Made by a program: the position numbers and the translations under genes. The notes below the pieces were generated by a model. That model had not been told where the DNA came from, ran no database searches, and worked only from the letters and a program-made list of their open reading frames with translations. From positions 1 through 64,000 of the forward strand of contig JACEVL010000342.1 of the NCBI GenBank assembly GCA_020284085.1: DNA of 64,000 nt, in the 5' to 3' direction. Position 1 is the first letter of the stretch. Every line of letters begins with the position of its first letter. The DNA is from Aporrectodea caliginosa. Lineage: Eukaryota > Annelida > Clitellata > Crassiclitellata > Lumbricidae. Below are positions 22,301 through 34,215 of this stretch, piece by piece.

Positions 22301-24142
22301 AGGCACTGACAGACCTCGCCTATGAAGAGGCGCTGAAAGATCTCGCCTGTGAAGAGGCACTGGATGATGTCGCCTGTGAAGAGGCGCTGAAAGATCTCGC
22401 CTGTGAAGAGGCGCTGGATGATGTCGCCTGTGAAGAGGCGCTGGATGATGTCGCCTGTGAAGAGGCGCTGAAAGATCTCGCCTGTGAAGAGGCGCTGAAA
22501 GACCTCGCCTGTGAAGAGGCGCTGAAAGATCTCGCCTGTGAAGAGGCGCTGAAAGACCTCGCCTGTGAAGAGGCGCTGAAAGATCTCGCCTGTGAAGAGG
22601 CGCTGAAAGACCTGTCGCCTTTCTTAAGGCACTGACAGACCTCGCCTGTGAAGAGGCGCTGAAAGATCTCGCCTGTGAAGAGGCGCAGAAAGATCTCGCC
22701 TGTGAAGAGGCGCTGGATGATGTCGCCTGTGAAGAGGCGCTGAAAGATCTCGCCTGTGAAGAGGCGCTGGATGATGTCGCCTGTGAAGAGGCGCTGAAAG
22801 ACCTCGCCTGTGAAGAGATGCTGGATGATGTCGCCTGTGAAGAGGCGCTGAAAGATCTCGCCTGTGAAGAGGCGCTGAAAGACCTCGCCTGTGAAGAGGC
22901 GCTGAAAGACCTCGCCTGTGAAGAGGCGCAGAAAGATCTCGCCTGTGAAGAGGCGCTGGAAGATCTCGCCTGTGAAGAAGCGCTGGATGATGTCGCCTTT
23001 CTTAAGGCACTGACAGACCCGCCTATGAAGAGGCGCTAAGAGATCTCGCCTGTGAAGATGCGCTAGTGGCTCTCGCCTGTGAAGAGGCGCTGAAAGATTT
23101 CACCCGTGAAGAGGTGCTGAAAGACCTCGCCTGTGAAAAGGCGCTAAGAGATCTCGCCGGTGAAGAGGCGCTAAGAGATCTCGCCTGTGAAGATGCGCTA
23201 GTGGCTCTCGCCTGTGAAGAGGCGCTGAAAGATTTCACCCGTGAAGAGGTGCTGAAAGACCTCGCCTGTGAAAAGGCGCTAAGAGATCTCGCCGGTGAAG
23301 AGGCGCTAAGAGATCTCGCCTGTGAAGATGCGCTAGTGGCTCTCGCCTGTGAAGAGGCGCTGAAAGATTTCACCCGTGAAGAGGTGCTGAAAGACCTCGC
23401 CTGTGAAAAGGCGCTAAGAGATCTCGCCGGTGAAGATGCGCTGAAAAGATCTCGGCGCTGGAAGATCTTGCCTGTGAAGAGGCGATGAAAGATCTCGGCG
23501 CTGGAAGATCTCGCCTGTGAAGAGGCGCTGGATGATGTCGCCTTTCTTAAGGCACTGACAGACCCCGCCTATGAAGAGGCGCTAAGAGATCTCGCCTGTG
23601 AAGATGCGCTAGTGGCTCTCGCCTGTGAAGAGGCGCTGAAAGATTTCACCCGTGAAGAGGTGCTGAAAGACCTCGCCTGTGAAAAGGCGCTAAGAGATCT
23701 CGCCGGTGAAGAGGCGCTAAGAGATCTCGCCTGTGAAGATGCGCTAGTGGCTCTCGCCTGTGAAGAGGCGCTGAAAGATTTCACCCGTGAAGAGGTGCTG
23801 AAAGACCTCGCCTGTGAAAAGGCGCTAAGAGATCTCGCCGGTGAAGAGGCGCTAAGAGATCTCGCCTGTGAAGATGCGCTAGTGGCTCTCGCCTGTGAAG
23901 AGGCGCTGAAAGATTTCACCCGTGAAGAGGTGCTGAAAGACCTCGCCTGTGAAAAAGGCGCTAAGAGATCTCGCCGGTGAAGAGGCGCTGAAAGATCTCG
24001 CCTGTGAAGAGGCGCTGAAAGATCTCGGCGCTGGAAGATCTTGCCTGTGAAGAGGCGATGAAAGACCTCGTCTGTAAAGAGGCGATGAAATATCTGGTCT
24101 GTGAAGAGGCGCTGGATGATGTCGCCTTTCTTAAGGCACTGA
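19322..24142. repeat. 27-bp minisatellite, right block with higher-order repeats
   Basis: The same unit continues. Segments of several hundred bp recur (for example around 19330-19990 and 21500-22160). From 23040 the array switches to a 135-bp unit (five diverged 27-mers: GATGCGCTAGTGGCTC, GATTTCACCCGTGAAG and others), with starts at 23054, 23189, 23324 and again 23600, 23735, 23870. The two triplets are exactly 546 bp apart, so a 546-bp block was duplicated. Roughly 230-240 units in both blocks together. Confidence 0.92.
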
Positions 24143-26240
24143 CTAACGACGAAAACTGCGTAATTTTTGGGAAACCCTGGTTACGCCACTGCAAACAATG
24201 TCATGTAGCCTACTGGTTGTTTGATCGTGTAATGAGCAAAGATTGTAAGCGAAAGATAAGCAGAGGATTGCCATATGGGAAGGAAACATTTGAGCGCATA
24301 GGCTAAGCTGCCCTCAAGGAATTCAGACATGTGATCTACTTATGTAAGTAGGCTTCTGTCTCATCCAGTCCGGATATTTTATAGGGTGCATCTTGAGCAT
24401 AGGGTGGGTATTTTCCTCTATTGAACAGCATGTTGCTTGCAACAAAAAATACAACTTATAAGGGCTCTTTTTGTGAACAATGGCAACGTATGGCTGAGAG
24501 CTGGACAATTAAGAAAGAAGAAGCAAGACTCAATGTATAGAATGGATAGTCAGCTCGGCAGAAGAATATATTATATATATCAGAGCACCTTTTTCTTAAT
24601 AGCTGTGATAATAACCAAGATTTGTGTTGTTTTCCATGTGCAACCTTTTGTTGATTGTCTTTCCTCTCCATCTCCATTTGTTGCCGTCTCTAAATTTCCA
24701 TCATCAGATGATCAGCAACATTGCGCATAATAGCCCATAATAGCAATGATGAGCGGTATGGTTTTCCCAGTCGCTTTTAAGCTCGTCATTAAAGTGTTGA
24801 GGCTTGTGCTTAAGTTAATCCTCTTTGTACCTTCTGTTTCATAATTTCAGTCACTTTTCTTCTTACAAAACACTTTATTTCAGGCTATAGGCAGTGTCCA
24901 ATAATGCCTTTTAATATGAACCAGATGAAATCTCTATCCTCAACATCAAAAGCACATGTCAAGGTAACAAACAGTCAAAATAAGTGCTAAACAAATTAGT
25001 AAACACAAGAACAGGATTAAACCTCTACACAGTACATCAAGCTAACACACTTCCATTCAGGTGCCAATTCATTAGTAAACACAAGCACAATTTTAAATCG
25101 CTACACCATACATCAAGAAACACCTCACATAAGGGCTATTCATATTACCCATAGTAAAAACCTGGAAAATACAGAATGCGAATTTCAACTTTACTTCTGT
25201 TGTTTTCTTCCTTTCGGTCGTTGTAAAAGTCAATTTTTTAATTTTAGTCTTTACAGTGTTATGCCTCCTCCAAGTGTGCTTGTGTTTAATTATCTTGATG
25301 TCACTATAAAAGCATTCCAAGTCATTTAAGATATAAACAACTTTCCAAATAGCTTTTAGAATATTCTGAGTTAGAAGTTAAACGTAACTGAAGTTCGTAA
25401 CTTTAATGGTAGACTGTTCCAGGATAGTCCAACGAAAGAGAAAGCACTAGATTCCCGCATCATTGAATGGAAGCGCGTGACCAACAGGTCCTCACATATG
25501 CCGCTGAAAACAACAACCGTCAACTATGTTGGCTGGAAACAGGAATGCAGAACTCTCTGATGTAGTCAGGTGCTGTACTGACAATTGAAGCTCATGAACA
25601 GATGTTCTCATTACTTACCTTTAGTTACCAGCCATCGCGACATATTCTTACCTTGCCAATTCTTTCATCACCGTCTGCACCATTATAGTGCCTGATAAGC
25701 ACTAGCGAATACCAACTGCAAAGATAAAAAATTGTGAATTAAAACAATGGTTAGTATTTATTCAACTAAATCATGTTGGTGACATGTTGGCTTGAAATGC
25801 AGTGTGCAAGTACATGCCTTCCTTAGACTGCATGAACTTTGAGCATGTGGGTTTATGACAGCACACCTGATGTGCTACAGATTTTATCAAGTAATAATTC
25901 ATTCAAAATACATTACTTAGTGCATTATTGGATAGAAATGTGAAATACTGTAATGGCATAAATATAAAATTCATAAACAAATTAACAATTTAGCATGATC
26001 TAAATTCTCCTGCATTAATCCATCCTTCTGGAACAGTCAACCATTAAAATTACAAACTATAACAAACCTTTATAATTTACTTAAGTTTAGATACGGATTA
26101 ATAACACAATTTACCAACTACAGCAACTGTAACTCGATTATAACAAATCAAAAGATTTGCAGAAGTGTTAAAAATCTTGGCTATATCTTCTATAAAACTG
26201 AATCATTTGCTGCACAGTATGTGTGTATCGAGAACTATAA
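24143..26240. other. Non-coding stretch
   Basis: At 24150-24190 a hAT-like end, the inverse of CAGTGGCGTAACCAGGG, directly follows the minisatellite. The rest is AT-rich with no exon or repeat I can name. Confidence 0.4.
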
Positions 26241-26345
26241 ATTGTAATCTCAACATTTCTGAAGCGCCACTTTAAAGTTAGGCGCAGGGCACCCGCTTAT
26301 TGAAGAGTGCTGCATTGTATCAGAAGGGTTGTACAGAGATTGATG
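26241..26345. repeat. Dispersed 'AAGCGCC' repeat, copy 1
   Basis: GTAATCTCAACATTTCTGAAGCGCC then AGGCGCAGGGCACCCGCTTATTGAAGAGTG-type sequence. Related copies: 30340-30430, 34120-34215, 53030-53115, 62630-62710. It looks like the antisense 3' tail of one retroposon family. Confidence 0.6.
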
Positions 26346-26429
26346 TCCGAAGTCCGTCGGAGTCAGGTTGCCAGAGAGACACGAGAGATCAGGTTGCTAA
26401 CTAAGGCGGGTTTCATTAATTCATTCTGA

Positions 26430-26575
26430 GAATATATATAGCACCTCTTCAAGAGACTTATTCAGAGGCGCTCTCTGCGCTAGCCTATTATGATGTCAAG
26501 TGCCATTACGAACGAAAATATTACATCAGTTAGCAAAACAATGCACAGTAAGCTAGAAGAGTCACCACTGGCGGG
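26430..26575 (-). mobile_element. Antisense LINE tail, intact copy
   Basis: TATATAGCACCTCTTCAAGAG then GAGGCGCTCTCTGCGC; the inverse GGCGCTATATAA is the tail seen after a LINE ORF end at 59860-59915. The intact copy here shows what is split at 15249. Confidence 0.6.
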
Positions 26576-28790
26576 CCAATGCACACGCGTGGAACCAACC
26601 AAGCTGACAGATGGCATGGATGTTCAGAGACTCTGAGCCAAGTTGCCTCGATAGAGTAGAGCAGCCACAGGTGACAGCATTCGCACACACGATGACGCTG
26701 TCGATGTGCAGTCCCTCAGTGGTAGAAGATGATGCACATCCGGCTATTCGTTAAGGCACAAGGACATTTGTCATTCACGAGTCGTTCGGAATACTGAAGC
26801 ACCTTCATTGTCTGAAGGTCGAGGTCACTCCAATGGTCTGCGTTGCGTGTCCTCCACCGAGACGAAAACACTTGGCTACAGGCAGCGTACACAGATCTAG
26901 TTCACATTGTTTATTGGGAAGAGAATTTCGGAGTTGTGAAACTTCGGATTCCGAGGTTGGAAGAAGAGTTAGAAGAGAAGACCGAGAGGCAGAGGGATTG
27001 GGATTGAGGAGGCACTGGTTCGGTGCTAGAGGAAGATGCAGAGGTGGAGTGAGAAAAGAGTAGGGATTGCAAGAAGCGAAGCGATGAGATTTTATCAGAG
27101 AAGAATGAGCAAAAGGCATCGGTGATAGAGGGAGAGAGTAGCGGGTTTGGTAGTAGAGAGGTAGACTTACAAAGGAGAAGAGAATTAACGGCCTTTCAGA
27201 GGCATCTTGGATTGGAAGAGCTGGAGTGGATAGGTGACGAGTAATACTTTGGAAATATCTTCTAAAAGCACAATATTTCATAAAATTTTGCCATACTTAT
27301 AAGCGTATAGTAGTGAGTGCTTAGGTATCAAAAGAAAACTGAACATATATACATAATTTCATGCTGTGAAACAAAATTAATTTGCACTGTATATTGTGCA
27401 CTAAAACATACATATCACTTATACATGTATGTACTGCTATAGCAGTACAGCTGCGGCAGCTGACTGAACTCAGACCACAAGGAAGAGTACTTCATCAGAT
27501 CTCATAACGATATTCATCCACTGACACATGCAAGTCTCATAAAGCCTTCAAACTAATCATATACCTGGCAACCATATTGTGTTGCTCACATTGTATCTCT
27601 GGACAATCACTCTGACTTGATATAGCGCTCATGAACAAGCTCAGTGATTAGCTTCCATGTAGAATTCAAATAATTTAGCAGTATAAAAGTTCTGATTACT
27701 ATCAAAAATATGTTGGGCAGTAATATCGGAAAATTCTTTGCACGTTTGTTCTGCAGGGTGGCTATAAAATGTAGTGTACCCCTTGACACTACATCAAATT
27801 TCACCCTGTTTATCTGCTCTGTAGTACATTTTGTATCACAGATAACCCTCCATCACTGCCTCATTTATTTAAAAATTATTCCAAAATAAGTCTACCACTG
27901 CAAATTTCCTAAAATTTCACACATGCTTTGTAAAGTGTAATATTTGCAGTCAATGCATTACTTTTCCAAGTAATGCATCACATGATGTATAAATACATCA
28001 CATGATGTATTACTTGATATCCGTTACTGTATGCTCTCAAGGTTCCTCCAACCAGAATAGAAGCACCTTTCAAACATCTGCCCTGTATACTGTGCCATTT
28101 ACTCATTGGTGCACTCATTATAAATCAATGATGCACCTTGTTCGTATGGCTATAAAAACACTTATAAACCAAATCTAATCAAATTACTTCCATAGCACTG
28201 GTAGCATAAAGCCCAACAATCAGTGGTCGATTCACGTACCTGCAATCAAAAATCATAAGCCACTGAAGAAATCACATTCAAATCCAAAAGATCATAAAAC
28301 CAGAAGTCCAGCAATGGAGTAAGCCAGTTGAAATACAAGATTAGCGAGTTGAAAGAATCAGTAAACTAATTAGGCAATGCTATAATTATGGGGTGTGTAG
28401 CGAATCCCCATAAACTTCAATCCCCAAACAGAATTTCACTGGATCCCCAAATCAATTTTCCAAGCTAAAACCAAATTGTTTATGAAAACCTAACTTTCTC
28501 AGACTGTTTCAAATAATCAGGATATTGGCCGACTAGTTCATACTAGTGTTCAGAATTTGAACGTTTCGTAGAAAATTGCTTTACGGAATTAGGTCAATTT
28601 AACATTTTCACCACTTTCGGGAATCAAATTTAAGAAATTTGGGTAAGAATTATGCTATTTCCACTAGTTCAAATTATCACAACACTACCTGCATTGCAGT
28701 GCATATTTTAACGGATTTGGACTACTGGGACAAAGTCTGTTACACTACTTTCAATGTTATTGGAAACTAACATTGAATGTAGAGTATAAC
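26576..28790. other. Non-coding; probable antisense LINE debris to 27260
   Basis: 26800-27260 is purine-rich on plus and shares phrases with 31290-31500 (antisense LINE). Further on it is AT-rich with nothing named. 28388-28460 carries CGAATCCCCA-type pieces related to the element at 29265. Confidence 0.35.
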
Positions 28791-28905
28791 CTGGGGCAAA
28801 TCACCAAAACTACTGGGACAAATCCTAAAACTACTGGGGCAAATCCTAAAACTACTGGTGCAAATCCAAAAGCTACTGGGACATTGTCCCAGTAGTTATA
28901 CACTG
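28715..28905. repeat. ACTACTGGGACAAAT direct repeats ending in a palindrome
   Basis: Copies of ACTACTGGG(A/G)CAAATCC at about 28721, 28809, 28833 and 28852 finish with CTACTGGGACATTGTCCCAG plus TAG, a 23-bp hairpin. It could be a decayed TIR end. Confidence 0.6.
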
Positions 28906-29256
28906 CTGCATTGCACTGGTATCACTCACTTTTATCACATTCTCGACAAAAATGAAACAGCCAATCTGAAAACCAGAAATCACATATCTAAAGAAGGTAT
29001 ATTTTTGAAAGGGCAGGTGGTCATCCACCGTTTTCCAACACATTTGGGCCAATTATGCCTGTAACCCCTAGTGGTAACATACAGTGCAGAGCACTTAATT
29101 AATTCGAAAACGAAAAGAATATCATTAACTACGAAACGAAATCTTGGTCCGTTCAAATGTCAAGGCATGTTAACATTAAATCATTCTCTTAAGACAAAAC
29201 TGACATTGCTGAAATATAGGTTATTATTACGTGAATGTGACTCAATGCAAGGTCCT
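28906..29256. other. Non-coding stretch
   Basis: Short frames only; nothing recognised. Confidence 0.35.
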
Positions 29257-29264
29257 TCTGATAA

Positions 29265-29492
29265 GGGGGTCAGCCCGAATCCCCGAATCCGCTGAAAACA
29301 GACAAAAGCCTGATTTCCCGAAAACAGTTTTCTAGAAAGCGGCCGAGCTATTCAAAGTTAAATTGTAAACATGACAAAGACCTAGCGTGGCCTTGATATA
29401 CTGCCTATTCAAATATGTATTTGTTAATGGTGTTCATTCGGGTCGGACTTAGAAAATCAATTTCAATCAGTTTCGGGGATTCGGCCCGCACC
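29265..29492. mobile_element. MITE with 8-bp TSD
   Basis: Ends GGGGGTCAGCCCGAATCCCC and inverse of GGTGCGGGCCGAATCCCCG; exact TSD TCTGATAA (29257-29264, 29493-29500). hAT-like by TSD length. Confidence 0.85.
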
Positions 29493-29539
29493 TCTGATAA
29501 GTAACAATTGTACTTCGGCTTAACGACACTTTTTCATAT

Positions 29540-29722
29540 CGAAGATGATTAGTGTCGGAGGCAGAAAGCAAGGTCCGCGTACTCCACGTTTATATTGCGA
29601 CCGAGCCACCCGCAGTAAAGATCCGAGAAATTAATCTCTGATAAACCGACCGATCAGTAATCGAACCTGGGCCGCCGACGTGGAGAGCGGGCTACCAACC
29701 CACTCGGCCACTCAGGATCTCT
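29540..29722 (-). repeat. tRNA-derived SINE-like repeat
   Basis: On minus: TGGCCGAGTGGG (A-box-like) and CAGGTTCGATTAC (B-box-like) about 45 bp apart, then an unrelated body. The head resembles a Leu/Ser-type tRNA. No full cloverleaf, so not called a tRNA gene. Confidence 0.65.
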
Positions 29723-29884
29723 TCCTCTGATAAGATTACACACAAAGGCTTTATAACGTACCCAATACAAGCAGCATTACATGAAACTGTAAAATACAGA
29801 GCACGCCGCCAAGGAGTAAACCTAAAAGATTCATTGCTTTGTGACGTAGCCGTCAGACGCAGGTTTACGCTTTTGAACAGCTTC

Positions 29885-29925
29885 TATAATAACAACAACA
29901 ATAATAATAATAATAATAATATCTT
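29885..29925. repeat. (AAT)n microsatellite
   Basis: ACAACAATAATAATAATAAT run. Confidence 0.85.
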
Positions 29926-30054
29926 TTCTTTAATAAGCGCCTGACAAACGCACTGCGCTGTACATTTACATGTTATGCAATTTAAATCTTAACTACTAAC
30001 AGAACAGACAGCTTGCAATACAACGGCGCTAATAGCAGCCTACAAAGCATATCC

Positions 30055-30130
30055 GCCCAACTGGGGCTCGAACTCGGTACCTCTCGCTCTCTGTGCCAGA
30101 TGTTATCCAATGCGCTGTCGAAAAATTATG
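30055..30130 (-). repeat. tRNA-like fragment
   Basis: Minus GCGCATTGGATAACATCTGG and GAGTTCGAGCCCC mimic A and B boxes; probable SINE head or tRNA pseudogene. Confidence 0.5.
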
Positions 30131-30339
30131 CTGAGCATTGACTCAACGTGTTTACTATTTAGTAGTAGTAATAATTATATAATGGCATAATAGTCTGTTT
30201 GTCGTGAAGTCAACATTCATGTTGAATGATCTCCATGACGTACATCCATCTCCCCCTCCTCTGCCCTTGCCTCTCCCTGTCCCCTCCAAGTAAATTATTA
30301 GGCCTAATTCAAAATGACGCACCGCATTATGATTAATCG

Positions 30340-30430
30340 TAATCGTAAACTCGAAACTTCTACAGCGCCCACAAAAGCGAAGTCGCAGGAACCAGCTTAT
30401 TCACAGGCGCTCAATCAAAACAAAATCGAT
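30340..30430. repeat. Dispersed 'AAGCGCC' repeat, copy 2
   Basis: AATCGTAATCGTAAACTCGAAACTTCTACAGCGCC-like start and CAGCTTATTCACAGGCGCTC end. Confidence 0.55.
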
Positions 30431-30619
30431 AGGCAAGCGGTCAAAATCCAGAGAGTCAGGCAGGCAACATAAAAGACAAGTCATAGTATGAAAGGATGAT
30501 TAAAACTTCAAAAGCTTTTAGGCTACATGAGTCGAAAAACTGTAGGCTAGCCTATGGCAACCAACTGCCTATCATTCTGTCCTACTGCTGTTTACTAGCG
30601 CCACCTAGTGAATGGAAGT

Positions 30620-30700
30620 GGAATGAGTGGACCTTTGGGAGGGTAGCGGGAATCGATCCCGTGTTCATGCTGATCTTCTGCTCTTTGTGCCGGAGTACAC
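30620..30700 (-). repeat. tRNA-like fragment
   Basis: Minus strand ends CACGGGATCGATTCCCGC (B-box and T-arm-like) in a tRNA-sized context; no clear acceptor stem. Confidence 0.45.
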
Positions 30701-30999
30701 ATGTAACCATTCACATAAACCCACTCCCGACAGTCCAACAGGCCTACTCTCAAAACCTACATGTTAATGTTATCCTAAATCCGATATAGTCATCTTAATG
30801 GTGAAAGTTCGTCTCATCATGCCATCTGCCGAAAGGATAATATATAGGGCCTAATAATGCCACGAATGTTGCCAAATTCGATCACATCTCAACTTTCACC
30901 GATTTGTAACTATACAGGGCCTAGTACGAAATCGCTTTCATAATCTGATTATAACGACGATGCCATATTAGGCCACTGCTATAGTAGCCTAATACTAGA

Positions 31000-31640
31000 C
31001 ATAACCTAGGAATTTCTGAAGCGCTATACTTAAGCTAGCGCTACGTCAAAGCCATGATGATCAAGAGCGAGGATTTCTTGAAGCGGCATACTTTAATTTT
31101 GAATGGAAAGTTTGAGCAGGGATAGATAGATGGAGGCCTATAGCTTGACCTCCCCAGATTTTGACCTGGCACCGGAATGAACAGAGCAACTTGGTTATTG
31201 CGGACTTGATTTGATATAGCGCTGGTGATAATTATAATTAAGCTGGTCTCTCTGACGTGGCTTTTGAGGGCCCTGAGAAATTTTCGAATTACATTACATA
31301 CCTTACATTGGAGCAGAAGACGGTGGATAAGCAAAGAAATGGGTAGAGGAATGGAGAATCTAAGGAATTCATGATGGAAAGATAGTAAGCTGAGGTGCAG
31401 TGTGGTAGGAGTGAGACTATTATTACATGTAGATAGCACATGGAAAGCGAGCAAGAGTGAGATGGGAGGATAATAATGAGGTTATTGGATGGCGAAGAGT
31501 GCGAAAATTCGAGGGTTGGAGTTTTGGAGGACGTGTAGCCGTGTACGTTAGAGTTCGACAGAACTTTGAAATGCATGCGGTCAGTCGTTTTCAACCAACT
31601 GAGTGATATTTTCAAATTAAGGAAGAGAGTCTCAGAGTGA
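31000..31640 (-). mobile_element. Antisense LINE 3' region, degenerate
   Basis: TTTCTGAAGCGCTATACTTAAG at 31012 and TTTCTTGAAGCGGCATACTT at 31075 relate to 53225 (GAATTCTTGAAGCGGTGGG). Minus frames of 108 and 137 codons overlap it, but neither shows a domain. Confidence 0.4.
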
Positions 31641-32037
31641 TAATTATGGCGATGCTTGGGTGTCCAGGTGACAGCTAAGGCAAGTGAATTTTGTATAAGT
31701 TATTGAAGGCGGACTCTTGAGTGGAGTCATGCATAAACTTCATTTCCTCCCATCCGTTTCAGCTTCAGCAAAACCTTGACAGGTTGTTCACTTAAACACG
31801 ATCCAGCTTTCTGCACATTTCGCCTCCTTCCAAAAATATCATTAGAGCCTAACAGTCTTGGACTTTTATTCACTGGTTTCTCATCCTCTTCTATAGACAT
31901 CATAACCAGGCTTAGAACTCCTCTACAAAACCTTCAGAATTTCTTCAGGAAGAAAAGACTCAGCCATGGGCTACAGATAGCCTATGACAGGCCACCGTTT
32001 ACTTCTGTGTAACTCCCGTAGACTCTCAATTCATTCA
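31641..32037. other. Unassigned stretch
   Basis: A 78-codon plus frame (31776-32012) without recognisable motif; otherwise nothing. Confidence 0.3.
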
Positions 32038-32129
32038 TTCATTACTTGAATTTGTATAGCACCTCTTCGAAGGAACTACACAGAGGCGCTAAGATGTGTT
32101 TCAATGCCCAAAGATGTGATTCCAGGTCC
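32038..32129 (-). mobile_element. Antisense LINE tail (target of the hAT at 32138)
   Basis: TGTATAGCACCTCTTCGAAGG and GAGGCGCTAAGATG match the tail family at 26430. Confidence 0.55.
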
Positions 32130-33200
32130 TGTATAGTCAGGGCCGTATTAAGGCTAGTGCGGGCCCGGTGCTGTGGTAATAGTGTGGGCCCCCCCCCTCT
32201 GACGAAGGTCACCTCTGACAACAACCGGTCCACCACGCACATATTTATAGCATGCTTACTAATGAGTATACTTTTATTAACTGCCTATAAAGACACAATA
32301 TACAATTAACGTTACATTACTATCTGCACATCTCGCTCTGTACCATGATCTTCAAATCACTTCTTAGACTTCTACTATTGTATATACATACTAGTAAAGA
32401 TATTGTCAGCTTGATTTGCTGCATCATTCGCTTTTTATGAAATTGAAAATGCAAGACTTTGAAGAAGCGTCTGTCTCTCGTTTGTATTTCTGACTTTCAC
32501 TAATCTTTCTTTGCTTATTAAGCTCCAGAGTTCTTATGATAATTTATCTTCTAATTCATCATCAACTTAATGGAATATAATATCAAATATTGCTAATTTG
32601 GCATCAATTTTATTATGAAACTTACATCCAGCATTAAGTTAAAGAATTATTCATTTTGATAGCCTAATAACTCAAATTTCAATTAATAAATTTACATCCA
32701 GTACAAAGATTCTATGCCTGCCAGAAAACCAATAGCCGAATCAATTCTAGGCCGTCAATTCTAGAAACTCAAAATACTGATAGACACAAGAGGGGTTCTT
32801 AATGCGAAGTGCTAACCATGCATACGATTCTGGTGGAGTCTAGAATTCAGTTAGAAATCGAAATTTGTCTGCATCAGTTAACTTTGCACCAACATCCAAT
32901 CCAAAATCATTCTTATGAGTGATGAGTCTGTTGACCGGCTAATCAAGGAATCCGTGGATGGGTACAGGCATAGTAAAGGGTATGCAGTGGCTGTGCCTGT
33001 ACGCAAAAAGGAAAATCATCCTTGGCCGTATAGCCTACATTGACGCGTACCGGGTGGTATCTTCATGTACAACTGTGTTCGTTTCTACTGTGGGTCAAAT
33101 TCTTAGACCAACCAGGCGATCTAGATAGACAAAACACATGTATGCCTATGTGGAACTGTGTATCATGTTTCATGAATCCTCCGTCATAATTATATATATG

Positions 33201-33343
33201 CAGTGGTGTAGTGGGGGGAACGTGGGGGAACGCCGTTCCCCCACTTTTTTCTCACACTATGCAAAATTCTTGCAAGATTGCACTTTTTACTTACTTCAAT
33301 ATGCAGGCGTTCCCCCACTTCATTTTTTAGGACTACACTACTG
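33201..33343. mobile_element. 143-bp hAT MITE
   Basis: Ends CAGTGGTGTAGTGGGG and inverse of CAGTAGTGTAGTCC; exact TSD TATATATG (33193-33200, 33344-33351). GTTCCCCCACTT occurs twice inside. Confidence 0.9.
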
Positions 33344-33375
33344 TATATATGTAGGGCCTACATACTGCATTAGGC

Positions 33376-33748
33376 CAGGGGTCTCCAAAGTTTTCCATCG
33401 GGAAACACATTGCTGACTTTCTAAAGCTCCACGGGCCAAAACTCCGAAGAAAAAACTTCTCTGTGCGCAACTGTCCAGTGAATTATTGAGTAATGCGATG
33501 AATGCTTGGATTCATAATGTCTCCGAATATTGTACTCTTTAAGCACTGCAATGGTGTCATTGCATATCAGGCACAGTGCCTTACAAGCAGCGACATGGAT
33601 TTTGGCAATATGCATGTCAGAGTACAGCGGCGTTAAAATTTTCAAGTTTACCAATTTAGTTTGCTTCTTCAAGGAGAGTTCCGCAGGCCAGATTAAAGGC
33701 CTTATAGCGGGCCGGATGTGGCCGCGGGCCGTACTTTGGAGACCCCTG
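33376..33748 (-). mobile_element. hAT (Charlie-like) deletion derivative keeping a BED zinc finger
   Basis: Ends CAGGGGTCTCCAAAGT and its inverse; exact TSD CATTAGGC (33368-33375, 33749-33756). A minus frame of about 80 codons encodes CLICNDTIAVLKEYNIRRHY followed by ESKH, the C-x2-C...H-x4-H BED finger of Charlie/ZBED-type hAT transposases. The catalytic domain is gone, so this is an internal-deletion product of an autonomous element and not a gene. It sits 24 bp beyond the MITE's TSD, inside the larger hAT. Confidence 0.88.
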
Positions 33749-34119
33749 CATTAGGCCAAAACAAAATCCACAGGTTTCTTCAGTTTGAACTATGTTTTAG
33801 ACATTTCCAGGCCCTTGCCAGGGGCCCCTGCCATGGAACAGGGCCCCGGGTAGCAACCCCTCACTGACTCCCCGGGTCTCCCCTCTCATCGGCCCTGGTT
33901 CAAGCACATTAAAAACATTCACTTCTGAAAATGCGGGCCCCTCAAAACTGCGGGCCCGGTGCTGCAGCACCCATAGCACCCCCCTTAATGCGGCCCTGTG
34001 TATAGTACACACTTTCTAATGTCACATTATGGGTTTATCGACTCCCATTATCAGTAGCTAACAAAATTAATGCTTCAGACACATTTCTGTCAGCCGCAAT
34101 CTGTGACTCTGTCGCCAAA

Positions 34120-34215
34120 CCTATCCTGCAATCGTAATCGTAAACTTCAAACTTCTAAAGCGCCACTCGAAAGTCAAGCGCCGGGCACCAGCGTATTCAC
34201 GAGCGCTTCGTCGAG
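34120..34215. repeat. Dispersed 'AAGCGCC' repeat, copy 3
   Basis: AATCGTAATCGTAAACTTC, TTCTAAAGCGCCACTCGAAAG and CACGAGCGCTTCGTC; the best-preserved copy of the family. Confidence 0.65.

Larger units (their letters stand above)
32138..33998. mobile_element. hAT element, outer member of a second nest
   Basis: Ends CAGGGCCGTATTAAGG and inverse of CAGGGCCGCATTAAGG. Exact TSD TGTATAGT (32130-32137, 33999-34006). GCGGGCCCGGTGCTG sub-terminal repeats occur at both ends. It contains two smaller hAT insertions. Apart from those, the interior (32250-33190) is AT-rich without a transposase. Confidence 0.92.

Noticed and set aside
17262..24142. Long Ser/Arg-, Leu/Glu- and Phe/Thr-rich open frames on both strands as repeat-protein genes
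   Set aside because: A 27-bp stop-free unit forces open frames in several readings at once; frame-shifted units and stops interrupt all of them, and no splice or start context supports one.
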